Assembly (NCBI GenBank): GCA_021796375.1
Contig: JAJYJF010000037.1
Coordinates: 1 to 10,625 of the forward strand
Origin: Chloroflexota bacterium
Lineage (GTDB): Bacteria > Chloroflexota > Anaerolineae > Anaerolineales > Anaerolineaceae
Direction: 5' to 3'
DNA: 10,625 nt
The notes under the pieces were generated by a model. It made no database searches and was not told where the DNA came from. It was given only the letters and a program-made list of their open reading frames with translations. How positions within the stretch are numbered: the stretch's first letter is position 1; each line of letters opens with the position of its first letter. This document shows, piece after piece, positions 1-7,587 of this stretch. The translations under genes and the position numbers were made by a program.

Positions 1-580
1 CGTAGCTGGCATCGGTGATCTCGAGCGCCATCTTGAGGATGGCATCCAGCGTATCCTTGAGGTTGGAGCGCGAGGAGATGAGCATCCCGGCCCGGTGCAG
101 CCGCCGCAGGGCTTTCTCCCGGCGGGCCTGCTCCTGGGAGGCGAGCGCCGCGGCGCGCGCCCGGCCGAGAGCCAGGGCGGCCAGGGCGGCCAGCGCATCC
201 AGGGCCGGCGGTTGGGCGGCCTCCGCCAGGCGCGCTTCTCCGCCGGAGACGGTCATGATTCCGAGGACCTGCCCCTCGCTGACCAGCGGCAGCGCGAGCA
301 GCGGCGAGCCCGCGCCAGCCTGGACCGCGCGGCTTTCGACCGCCCGCCGGGCCAGGCGGAGTTCGCTCGCCCCCGGGGTGGGCCCAACCAGCTCGACCAG
401 GCCGCCGCTGGCGCTGTCTACCGAGAGGAGCGCCACGCGCGAGCCCGGGTCGATCTCGCGGGCGCCCGCGGCAACCCTCTCCAGCACCGCGCGCACCGCC
501 TCCGGGTCGTCTCCCCGGAGGTGGTTGAGCGCCTGCCCGATCTCCCGGATCTGCACGAGGATTTCTGTGGGATCGTTCAT
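1..580 (-). CDS. GAF-domain signalling protein, N-terminal part (runs off left edge)
   Basis: The reverse strand is open from an ATG at 580 to the window edge, giving 193 residues with no stop. The protein begins MNDPTEILVQ. Residues about 25-140 look like one GAF domain: a helix, then strands such as SRVALLSVD and SPLLALPLVSEGQVLGIMTV, which is the usual GAF pattern ending in a 'GxLxV'-type strand. An Ala/Arg-rich helix (about 138-165) follows, and residues from about 170 (SNLKDTLDAILKMALEITDA) are the typical opening helix of a second GAF domain. Tandem GAF domains usually precede a histidine kinase, a diguanylate cyclase or a phosphatase output domain, which lies outside the window, so the output is unknown. 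No membrane segment is visible, so it is probably cytoplasmic. No strong Shine-Dalgarno sequence precedes the ATG. The gene follows glnE on the same strand after 266 bases, so it may be transcribed separately. I am confident of the coding strand and GAF character, not of the final function. Confidence 0.8.
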   Translation of the reverse strand, partial: MNDPTEILVQIREIGQALNHLRGDDPEAVRAVLERVAAGAREIDPGSRVALLSVDSASGGLVELVGPTPGASELRLARRAVESRAVQAGAGSPLLALPLVSEGQVLGIMTVSGGEARLAEAAQPPALDALAALAALALGRARAAALASQEQARREKALRRLHRAGMLISSRSNLKDTLDAILKMALEITDASY

Positions 581-657
581 AAGCCGTTCAATTGATCATA
601 ACGCACATTCAAGATAAAGCCGATCTGCCATCCCGGCCTTCTGGGCGCCCTCCGGGT

Positions 658-699
658 GGGCCGGATTGCCCGCTTCGCCCAAACATGGCAATCCGGCTC
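658..699. repeat. 13-bp near-perfect inverted repeat (hairpin) between glnE and the GAF gene
   Basis: CCGGATTGCC at 661-670 is matched by its exact reverse complement at 687-696. The stem extends outward to 658/699 with one G-T mismatch (G-U in RNA). The loop is 16 bases. No T-run follows on either strand, so it is not a standard intrinsic terminator. Lying between the end of glnE (847) and the start of the GAF gene (580), it could be a factor-dependent or transcript-stabilising hairpin, or an operator. The role is not known. Confidence 0.6.
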
Positions 700-846
700 G
701 AGTGACCTGAGAATAAAATGCTTCCAAACTCACATTATCATACGATCGGGGGCTCGAAAAGAACAGTACCCGAATGGGGAATCATTTCCACGATCTCCGG
801 CGCGGAGCTCGCCCCCAGCGGATCGCCGCCGCGCAGGACGAGACCT

Positions 847-3800
847 TCAGGCCAGCAGGCGGGCATTGATCTCGCGCACGTCCTCCGTATAGCGTTCCAG
901 CTCGGTCTGCAGGCGCGCGGTATCGCCGCCGTACTGCACGCGGCGGGTCAGAAAGGCGAACTCCTCCCCGGCCGGGTCGGGCATGGAGACGTCGCGGGCG
1001 TTGCCGCGCACCATGCGCATGGCGTCGATCAGCCAGCGCAGGAAGGTGTGCGCCTTGCGCAGACGGGTGTAATCGTCGGGGGAGAGCAGCCCGGCTTCCG
1101 CCAGGGCCGCCATGGCGTCACGGGTGTTGGTCTGGCGGAGGGAAGGATGGTCTTTCCCGTGGGCGATCTGCAGCCCCTGGACCAGGTACTCGACATCCAC
1201 CAGCCCGCCCAGGCTGTACTTCAGGTTGAAGCTCCCCCCCTTCACCAGGTGGCGCAGCTGCCGCTCGCGCATGGCCCGCATCGCGGTGACGTCGAAGGGC
1301 TCGCCGGTATAGATGAACTCGTCGCGCAGCCGGGCGGCCTGCGCGCCCACCAGGGCGTCCCCGGCCACCGGGCGCAGCCTGACCAGCGCCTGCCGCTCGT
1401 ACGCCCAGGCCGGACCGCCGGGCGCGAAGTAGCGCCGGAAGGAATCCAGCGATACCGAGAGGCTGCCGGCTTTGCCGTAGGGGCGCAGCTGCAGGTCGAT
1501 GGTAAAAATCCCCTCCTGGCGGGCGTGAATGGACTGGATGAAGTTTTCCACCAGCTTCTCGTAGAACTCGGTGGAGGTGATCTGGTGCGGGCCGCTGGTG
1601 ACGCCGTTCCCGGCGTAGAGGAACATCAGCTCGACGTCGGAGGCGAAGCCCATCTCGCGGCCGCCGAACTTGCCGAGCGCCAGAACGGCCATCTGGCTGA
1701 TCTCGCCCGTCTCCAGAAGGGGCGTGCCGTAAGCGGCGCGCAGGTCTTCGTGGCACAGGTGGAAGGCGGAGTTGGCGACCACTTCGGTCAGGCCGGTCAG
1801 CTCGGCGGAGAACTCGGTGAACTCCCGGGTTTGCCCGAGGATGTGGCGCATGTCGATGCGGAACATCTCGCGGTCTTTAAACGCGTTGATCGCGCCAACC
1901 CAGGCGGCAGCGGCGGCGCCGCCCTCCGCCTCCAGCGCCGGCGCTTGCGGTCCCTCCCGGACGCCGCGCAGGATGACCTGCAGCTCGGATTGGAGCTGGC
2001 CGGGCGACTTGGCGGTGGATAGCGCGCCGACGTCGCGCACCACCGGGAAGAGGTTCTGGTACTGCATGCGCAGAAAATCGTCCCACAGGAACTGGCTGAC
2101 GCCCAGCAGGCGGGCCAGGGCGTTCAGCACCTCGGGCCGCTCCAGGGAGGTCAGCTCGTCCGGCCAGTTGGGGCGCTTGAACAGGTCGGCCAGGAACTTG
2201 CCAAACTGCAGCAGGGCGGCTTCCGGGTTGGGCGACAGCGGCAGCAGGTGGGTGAAGTGCTTGATCAGCACGGTCGCCGTGCGCAGCTCGCGCTGCTTCT
2301 GCGGGTCGGTGATCTTGCGCCCGCTGCTGTCCGTGACGTACAGCACGTCCTTCACCCGGTTGCCGGTCGTCTCCACGATGACTCGGGCGATGTAGACGCC
2401 GTTCAGGGAAAGCGCGTTGGTGAACTCGTACAGGAAGCCAAACGTGTCGCGCGTCTCGATGCGCAGCACGGTGTAGGCGTCGCTGGATTCGTTGTCGACC
2501 TCCAGGCCGATCGGGTACAGCGTGCGGATGTCGCTGTTATCGGGCAGCGCGCCCTCCATCGTCAGGCTGGTGGCCACCCGGCGGGCCAGCTCGCCGCGCA
2601 CCTCCGCGCGCTGGCCCGCGCGCAGCTTTTGAAGCGCCGCGGCGATCTCCTCGCGGTAGGCCTCCCAGGTCTGGGGTGTGTTCGCTCCCGGGTTGACCGG
2701 CCAGACCACCAGCTCGTCGACGATTTTGCGCCGCGAATCCGGGCCGCGCGCCTCGGCCGGCCCAGGCCCCGGCTCGTAGGTGAAGGCATCGCCGCTGGCG
2801 ATATCCATGCCGTACACCACCATCAGGCCGCAGATCAAAGAGAGCTCGCCCGGGAAGTCGAAGGCCACCACGGTGACCTGCCAGGAGCCGTCCTCGCGGC
2901 GGAGGGCGTCGACCTCGACCGGGTGCTCGTTATCGAGCTGGCCGGCCAGCTCGGCATGACGGGCCACCTCCGCCGGGCTGAAGCGCTCGGCGTACGAGGG
3001 CGCCATGCGGTCCAGGTGGCGGTGGACGGCCGGATCCGGCGCGGGGCTGGCCGCCGGAGTCTGGGGAATTATGGGCTGTGTGGGCATGTTTCCGCTCCCA
3101 ACGTAACGCAAGAAGATGGCCCGGACCTGGGTACAGCGCTGCTGGTAGTGGACCAGGAACTGCTCACCAGCGTCCTGGCCGGAAAAGCCCAGGCGGCGGG
3201 CCAGCTGGGAAATCGCTTCCCGGTCCTGGGGCAGGCTGTGGGTCTGGCGGTAATCCATCAGCTGGAGGTGATGCTCGATCGAGCGCAGGAAGAGGTATCC
3301 CTCGGTGAGGATGCGCGCCTCCTCGGCGCCGAGCAGGTGGAACGAGGCCAGCCGCGAGAGGGCATCCAGCGTGTTGGCGGTGAGGATTTCCGGCTGAGCT
3401 GCTCCGTGCGCTAGCTGCAGCAGCTGGGCGGTGAACTCGATATCCCGGATCGAGCCCTCCCCGAGCTTGACCTCGCCCCAATCGCGGCTTGCCAGGCGCA
3501 GCTGGCTCTCCATGCGCCGCTTCATGGCGTAGATTTCCGGGCGCAGCGTCGCGAAGCTGGCGCCGAAGATAAGCTGGCGCGCCTGGTGGAGGAAGTCCCT
3601 GCCGGCGGAGGGGCTGCCGGCGACGGCGCGCGCCTTCAGGATAGCCTGTTTTTCCCACAGCCGGGCATGCTTGCGCAGGTAGGTCAGGTAGCCGCCCGGG
3701 GTCGAGATCAGCGGGCCGACCCGCCCCCAGGGGCGCAGGCGCATATCCACCCGGTACAGGAAGCCTTCCCCGGTGATCCCTGCCAGGCCGTCGATCAGCA

Positions 3801-4566
3801 GCTCGCCCGCTCGCTGGACGGTCTGGATCGAGACGGACTCATCGGCGGCCAGGAAGAGCAGGTCGATATCCGAGGAGTAGTTGAGCTCGCGCCCGCCGAG
3901 CTTGCCCAGGGCCACCACCACCAGGCTCTCGGGCGGGATGCCCGCCTGGGCGGCGGCGATTTTCAGGCAGGAGCGCGCGAGCGCGTCGGCCAGGTTGGAA
4001 AGCTGGCGGACCGCCGCGGGCAGGCTGTACAGCCCGAGCAGGTCGCTCGCGCCGATGCGCAGCAGCTCCCAGCGCTGGTAGCGGCGCAGGGCATCCAGCT
4101 TTCCGGCCGGCGATTCCGCTTCCGCCGCGGCCTGGGCCTCAGCATAGAACTGCTCCACGGGCTTGGCGGCGGCCAGGCGGCGGTACTCGGCCAGGCGCTC
4201 GTATTGAGCCGCGTTGCGCAGCAGAATCTCGGTCAGGTACTGGCTGCCGTCGAAAATCGCCGCCAGGATCTCGATCGCGCGCGGGTTGCGCGCCAGGAAG
4301 GCCAGAAAAGCCAGCGGATCTTCGACGTGCCCGGTGAAGCGGTCCAGGCTGACGAGCACGCGGTCAGGCCAGGCCGCCCGGGAAAGCGCCTGGGCAAGGT
4401 GAGGCAGCAGCGCCGCGACCGCGCGGGCGCGCGCCTCGCCGGAAGCCAGCCGGCGCAGGGTGCGCTCGGCCGCCCCGCGGTCGGTGAAGCGGATCGGGGC
4501 CAGCAGCAGCCGGGCTTCGGGGCTGGCGAGCAGGTCTTCGGTTTCTTGCAGGGCGGGTTCGGGCAT
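847..4566 (-). CDS. glnE: Glutamine synthetase adenylyltransferase/deadenylylase with internal ACT-like domains
   Basis: GlnE reversibly attaches AMP to glutamine synthetase and so sets nitrogen assimilation. It is cytosolic. Two nucleotidyltransferase halves are clear. The N-terminal half has GKLGGREL at 221-228 with SSDIDL at 231-236 (Asp233, Asp235) and VDMRLRP at 273-279, followed by a helical domain to about 490 (GSIRDIEF motif near 371). The C-terminal half has GKFGGREM at 965-972 with SDVEL at 976-980 and IDLQLRP at 1023-1029, then a helical domain with GLVDVEY near 1121. By homology with E. coli GlnE, the N half removes AMP and the C half adds it. E. coli GlnE has 946 residues. The extra length here lies mostly at about 500-790, with two ACT-like segments (about 560-625 and 696-775) resembling those of GlnD/UTase. 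The second active site has D-x-E where the usual motif is D-x-D. A Pro/Ala-rich linker (about 496-512) leads into the insertion. The start at 4566 sits about 38 bases after a consensus promoter. Assignment as GlnE is strong; the ACT assignment is moderately strong. Confidence 0.93.
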   Translation of the reverse strand: MPEPALQETEDLLASPEARLLLAPIRFTDRGAAERTLRRLASGEARARAVAALLPHLAQALSRAAWPDRVLVSLDRFTGHVEDPLAFLAFLARNPRAIEILAAIFDGSQYLTEILLRNAAQYERLAEYRRLAAAKPVEQFYAEAQAAAEAESPAGKLDALRRYQRWELLRIGASDLLGLYSLPAAVRQLSNLADALARSCLKIAAAQAGIPPESLVVVALGKLGGRELNYSSDIDLLFLAADESVSIQTVQRAGELLIDGLAGITGEGFLYRVDMRLRPWGRVGPLISTPGGYLTYLRKHARLWEKQAILKARAVAGSPSAGRDFLHQARQLIFGASFATLRPEIYAMKRRMESQLRLASRDWGEVKLGEGSIRDIEFTAQLLQLAHGAAQPEILTANTLDALSRLASFHLLGAEEARILTEGYLFLRSIEHHLQLMDYRQTHSLPQDREAISQLARRLGFSGQDAGEQFLVHYQQRCTQVRAIFLRYVGSGNMPTQPIIPQTPAASPAPDPAVHRHLDRMAPSYAERFSPAEVARHAELAGQLDNEHPVEVDALRREDGSWQVTVVAFDFPGELSLICGLMVVYGMDIASGDAFTYEPGPGPAEARGPDSRRKIVDELVVWPVNPGANTPQTWEAYREEIAAALQKLRAGQRAEVRGELARRVATSLTMEGALPDNSDIRTLYPIGLEVDNESSDAYTVLRIETRDTFGFLYEFTNALSLNGVYIARVIVETTGNRVKDVLYVTDSSGRKITDPQKQRELRTATVLIKHFTHLLPLSPNPEAALLQFGKFLADLFKRPNWPDELTSLERPEVLNALARLLGVSQFLWDDFLRMQYQNLFPVVRDVGALSTAKSPGQLQSELQVILRGVREGPQAPALEAEGGAAAAAWVGAINAFKDREMFRIDMRHILGQTREFTEFSAELTGLTEVVANSAFHLCHEDLRAAYGTPLLETGEISQMAVLALGKFGGREMGFASDVELMFLYAGNGVTSGPHQITSTEFYEKLVENFIQSIHARQEGIFTIDLQLRPYGKAGSLSVSLDSFRRYFAPGGPAWAYERQALVRLRPVAGDALVGAQAARLRDEFIYTGEPFDVTAMRAMRERQLRHLVKGGSFNLKYSLGGLVDVEYLVQGLQIAHGKDHPSLRQTNTRDAMAALAEAGLLSPDDYTRLRKAHTFLRWLIDAMRMVRGNARDVSMPDPAGEEFAFLTRRVQYGGDTARLQTELERYTEDVREINARLLA

Positions 4567-4610
4567 CTTCTCAGCCTGGGGCCGGGGGACGATCTACCGG
4601 TTGAGATACG

Positions 4611-4639
4611 ATTATAGAGATCGTTGCGCGGGGTGTCAA
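4611..4639 (-). promoter_or_regulatory. Exact-consensus sigma-70 type promoter for glnE
   Basis: Read on the minus strand, TTGACA (4639-4634) is followed after exactly 17 bases by TATAAT (4616-4611). Transcription would start near 4604 and the glnE ATG is at 4566, leaving a leader of about 38 bases. Both hexamers match the housekeeping consensus at all positions with optimal spacing. The ribosome-binding site is poor: GAGAAG abuts the ATG, so translation may be the limiting step. Confidence 0.85.
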
Positions 4640-4664
4640 CTGGCTGTTCCCCCACATCCCCCCC

Positions 4665-4688
4665 CGTCACGAAATGCGTCACGGAATT
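4665..4688. repeat. Tandem 12-base direct repeat upstream of the glnE promoter
   Basis: CGTCACGAAATG at 4665-4676 is followed immediately by CGTCACGGAATT at 4677-4688, matching at 10 of 12 positions with CGTCACG exact in both. Relative to the inferred glnE start near 4604 the pair covers about -61 to -84. That is a usual place for an activator dimer binding one face of the helix, since 12 bases is close to one turn. No regulator can be named. Confidence 0.45.
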
Positions 4689-4781
4689 CATTGACGCCCG
4701 GGGCGCTGGGCGTATTCAAAGGGCGGGCGTGGATTTTCAGGGGCGCACCCCCGGGGCGCGGGGACGTAATCGTACTTTTTG

Positions 4782-4809
4782 TTGGAACTGGCGGTTATGA
4801 GTTTATAAT
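4782..4809 (+). promoter_or_regulatory. Probable promoter of the hsdMSR operon
   Basis: TTGGAA (4782-4787, four of six consensus positions) is followed after 16 bases by an exact TATAAT (4804-4809). Transcription would begin near 4816, giving an hsdM leader of about 160 bases. The match is good and it lies just inside the AT-richer side of the intergenic region. The long leader leaves room for post-transcriptional control, but I found no convincing riboswitch or attenuator in it. Confidence 0.6.
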
Positions 4810-4941
4810 AGATTTAGTTCACTCAGCTGGACCGATCCTCCATCTTACACAATTTACCGTGAAAAAATAAATAGCTTCAACGAAAAGGGCGACTTCAGTT
4901 TGTCTATTGGTGGCCTGGTCCTCGAAGCCTCAAGCGTGTAA
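4801..4941 (+). pseudogene. Start-less coding-like remnant in the hsdM leader (tentative)
   Basis: After a TGA at 4798-4800 the frame is open for 46 codons and ends at TAA 4939-4941. The translation has an ordinary protein composition (for example SWTDPPSYTIYREKINSFNE, then KGDFSLSIGGLVLEASSV) but contains no ATG or GTG start. It overlaps the proposed hsdM promoter and leader. It may be the C-terminal scrap of a gene cut off when the neighbouring segment was inserted, or simply a chance open frame. I do not recognise the family. Confidence 0.22.
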
Positions 4942-4960
4942 GGCACTATAACCGTCCTTC

Positions 4961-4967
4961 AAGGGAG
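4961..4967 (+). promoter_or_regulatory. Ribosome-binding site of hsdM
   Basis: AAGGGAG lies 11 bases before the ATG at 4979. The match to the anti-Shine-Dalgarno sequence is good but the spacing is a little long. It supports 4979 as the start, which is also where HsdM similarity begins (MFEQAFKNIDDILW). Confidence 0.65.
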
Positions 4968-4978
4968 ATAGTAACCTA

Positions 4979-6433
4979 ATGTTTGAACAAGCCTTCAAAA
5001 ACATCGATGACATTCTCTGGAAAGAGGCTGGCTGCACCACCGAACTTGATTACACCGAGCAGACTTCCTGGCTGCTGTTCTTGAAATACCTCGATGGGCT
5101 GGAACAGGACCGGGCAGATGAAGCGGCCCTGGAAGGCAAGAAATACTCGTATATCCTCGACAAGCCTTACCGTTGGGAGGAATGGGCTGCGCCTAAAGGT
5201 CCGGACGGCAAGCTCGATCACAATAAAGCCTTGGTTGGCGACGACCTCACCGCTTTCGTCAATGGGAAGCTGATCCCTTACCTGCACGGCTTCAAGCTGA
5301 AGGCCAGCGGGCCGAACACCATCGAATATAAGATTGGGGAAATCTTCGCCGAGATCAAAAACAAGATCTCCAGCGGTTACAACATGCGCGAGATCATCGA
5401 CCAGATTGACGAGCTGCGTTTCCGCTCCCAAATCGAGAAGCACGAGCTGTCACACCTTTACGAGGCTAAGATCAAGAACATGGGCAACGCCGGACGCAAC
5501 GGCGGCGAGTATTACACCCCGCGCCCGCTAATTCGCGCCATTATCAAGGTAGTCAAGCCTAAGATCGGTGAGCACATCTATGATGGAGCCTGTGGCTCGG
5601 CGGGCTTTTTGTGCGAGTCGTTCGATTATCTGAAAGCGAACAATACCCTCACCACCGATGACTTCAAAACACTGCAAGAGCGCACCTTCTACGGCAAGGA
5701 AAAGAAGTCGCTGGCCTACGTGATCGCCATCATGAACATGATCCTGCACGGTATCGATGCACCGAGGGTCCTGCATACCAACACGCTTAGTGAGAACCTG
5801 GCCGATGTCCAGGAGAAGGACCGGATGGAGGTGATCCTTGCCAATCCCCCCTTCGGTGGTAAGGAGCGCAAGGAGGTCCAGCAAAACTTCCCAATCCGTT
5901 CCGGCGAAACCGCGTACCTGTTCCTTGAGCATTTTATCAAGATGCTCAAGGCCGGAGGGCGGGCAGGCGTGGTCATCAAGAATACATTCCTCTCCAATAC
6001 CGACAATGCCTCCGTAAGCCTTCGTAAGCTGCTACTAGAAAGCTGTAACCTGCATACAGTGCTCGATTGCCCCAGTGGCACTTTCCAGGGGGCCGGCGTG
6101 AAGACGGTTGTGCTTTTCTTCGAGAAAGGAGCGCCGACCCGCAAGATCTGGTACTACCAGCTCGACCCCGGGCGCAGCCTGGGCAAGACCAACCCGCTCA
6201 ACGACGACGACCTGGCTGAGTTTGTGATGCTGCAACAGACCTTCGCCGACTCGCCTAAAAGCTGGAATGTGGACGTAGCGGCTATAAATAAAACCTCCTT
6301 CGACCTCTCGGTGAAGAACCCGAACGGCGGTGAGGCAGTGACGTACCGCAGTCCTCAAGAAATTATGGACCAAATCGCCGCATTAGATTCTGAAAGCGCC
6401 AAGTTGCTTCAGGTCATTCGGGGGTTGTTATGA
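4979..6433 (+). CDS. hsdM: Type I restriction-modification system, N6-adenine DNA methyltransferase subunit (HsdM)
   Basis: HsdM transfers a methyl group from S-adenosylmethionine to adenine N6 in the target set by HsdS. Two HsdM plus one HsdS normally form the methyltransferase, and adding HsdR makes the restriction enzyme. The 484-residue protein has the expected order. Residues about 5-150 are the helical HsdM N-terminal domain (WLLFLKYLDGLE). GGEYYTPRP at 175-183 is the conserved entry to the catalytic domain. Motif I, DGACGSAGF at 202-210, binds the cofactor. Motif IV, ANPPF at 288-292, is the N6-adenine catalytic motif. Length is normal and no key residue is missing. It is the first gene of the operon, and its stop overlaps the hsdS start by ATGA, implying translational coupling and matched dosage. 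Confidence 0.97.
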   Translation: MFEQAFKNIDDILWKEAGCTTELDYTEQTSWLLFLKYLDGLEQDRADEAALEGKKYSYILDKPYRWEEWAAPKGPDGKLDHNKALVGDDLTAFVNGKLIPYLHGFKLKASGPNTIEYKIGEIFAEIKNKISSGYNMREIIDQIDELRFRSQIEKHELSHLYEAKIKNMGNAGRNGGEYYTPRPLIRAIIKVVKPKIGEHIYDGACGSAGFLCESFDYLKANNTLTTDDFKTLQERTFYGKEKKSLAYVIAIMNMILHGIDAPRVLHTNTLSENLADVQEKDRMEVILANPPFGGKERKEVQQNFPIRSGETAYLFLEHFIKMLKAGGRAGVVIKNTFLSNTDNASVSLRKLLLESCNLHTVLDCPSGTFQGAGVKTVVLFFEKGAPTRKIWYYQLDPGRSLGKTNPLNDDDLAEFVMLQQTFADSPKSWNVDVAAINKTSFDLSVKNPNGGEAVTYRSPQEIMDQIAALDSESAKLLQVIRGLL

Positions 6434-7587
6434 AAAAGGGTTGGAATACAGTAAATTTAGGTGATGTTTGCGACTTGATGACAGGTGGAACTCCAAGTAG
6501 AGACAAATCTGAATACTTTAGTAATGGAAAGATAAAATGGCTCGTCTCTGGAGATATTCATTTGCGAGAGATTTATGATTGTGAAGGAAGAATTACAGAA
6601 GAGGGGATGAAAAACTCTAACGCGAAATTTCTGCCAGTGAATTCGGTAATTATTGCATTGAATGGGCAAGGGAAGACTCGTGGAACCGTCGCCATATTAA
6701 GAACTGAGGCTACTTGCAACCAATCACTAATTAGTATTTATCCCAAAAATCCTTCACTATTGCTACCTGAGTTTATTTTTATCAATTTACATGGAAGATA
6801 TGAGGAACTGAGAAAAATTACTGGTGATGATGGAAATGATAGAAGGGGGCTGAACATGTCCTTAATTAGTAGTATTCAGATCCCTATACCTCCACTAATT
6901 GAGCAACAGCATATCGTTGAAATACTCAGTGAAGCGTTTGCGGGTATCGCCACCGCCAAGGCCAATTCCGAAAAGAACCTTCAAAACGCCCGTGCTTTGT
7001 TTGATAGCTACTTGAACGCCATCTTCTCCAAACATATAGATGGGTGGGAGGAGACAACAATAGACAAGCTATCGACCAATTTGGACAGCAAACGTGTTCC
7101 CATTACAAAGAGCGATCGAAATAACGGCGAGTATCCTTATTATGGCGCATCTGGAATCGTTGACTATGTTGCTGATTACATCTTCGATGGCAACAACCTA
7201 TTGGTTTCCGAAGATGGGGCAAATTTACTTATGAGGTCAACTCCAATTGCTTTCTCGGTTAGTGGTAAATACTGGGTGAATAACCACGCACACATTTTGA
7301 ATTTTGAGAATATGGCCACACAGCGATTTGTCGAGTTCTACTTGGAAAGCATCAAACTGGATGAATTTATCACGGGTGCGGCACAACCAAAATTGAATCA
7401 GAAGGCGCTCAACTCGATCCCGATCCCCATTCCCAGGAGTGTAGAAGCTCAGGCGAGAGTTGTTGAGTGCATAGAATCATTTTCGACCGAAACAAAAAGC
7501 CTTGCATCAATTTACCAACAAAAACTCGCTGGGTTGGACGAGTTGAAGAAGTCACTGCTCCATAAGGCATTCAATGGGCAATTGTAG
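6430..7587 (+). CDS. hsdS: Type I restriction-modification system, DNA specificity subunit (HsdS)
   Basis: HsdS recognises the two halves of a bipartite DNA target and is the scaffold for HsdM and HsdR. The 385 residues show the usual two-fold plan: target-recognition domain 1 (about 1-155), a central conserved helical spacer (about 156-200, EQQHIVEILSEAF onward), domain 2 (about 203-335), and a distal conserved helix (about 336-385, ending LKKSLLHKAFNGQL). Each recognition domain ends in the typical IPIP motif (151-154 and 330-334). The start overlaps the hsdM stop as ATGA, so no separate ribosome-binding site is needed. Base composition is mosaic: sampled 60-base blocks in domain 1 are about 28-35% GC, the central spacer about 47%, while hsdR is near 60%. 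This suggests a recognition domain acquired from another source. The target sequence cannot be read from the protein. Confidence 0.95.
   Translation: MKKGWNTVNLGDVCDLMTGGTPSRDKSEYFSNGKIKWLVSGDIHLREIYDCEGRITEEGMKNSNAKFLPVNSVIIALNGQGKTRGTVAILRTEATCNQSLISIYPKNPSLLLPEFIFINLHGRYEELRKITGDDGNDRRGLNMSLISSIQIPIPPLIEQQHIVEILSEAFAGIATAKANSEKNLQNARALFDSYLNAIFSKHIDGWEETTIDKLSTNLDSKRVPITKSDRNNGEYPYYGASGIVDYVADYIFDGNNLLVSEDGANLLMRSTPIAFSVSGKYWVNNHAHILNFENMATQRFVEFYLESIKLDEFITGAAQPKLNQKALNSIPIPIPRSVEAQARVVECIESFSTETKSLASIYQQKLAGLDELKKSLLHKAFNGQL

Larger units (their letters stand above)
4567..4978. other. Divergent intergenic region between glnE and the hsd operon
   Basis: This 412-base gap holds the minus-strand glnE promoter, a 12-base direct repeat, a GC-rich block (about 4690-4765) and then an abruptly AT-richer part with a plus-strand promoter and the hsdM leader. 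Within the GC-rich block CCCGGGGCGC occurs twice (4697-4706 and 4750-4759). The composition switch near 4765 is a plausible left junction of the restriction-modification cassette, but I saw no clear attachment site or terminal repeat there. Confidence 0.6.

Noticed and set aside
15..617. Plus-strand open frames at the left edge.
   Set aside because: The Arg/Ser/Ala-rich products look like antisense shadows, while the reverse strand encodes a recognisable GAF domain through to the edge.
737..742. TATGAT on the minus strand as a -10 element for the GAF gene.
   Set aside because: No acceptable -35 hexamer lies 16-18 bases upstream, and it would leave a leader of about 150 bases. Too weak to annotate.
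718..2022. Long plus-strand open frame of 434 codons opposite glnE.
   Set aside because: It is a mirror of the highly GC-rich glnE coding strand. The reverse frame has clear nucleotidyltransferase motifs; the plus frame has low-complexity Gly/Ala/Gln-rich sequence.
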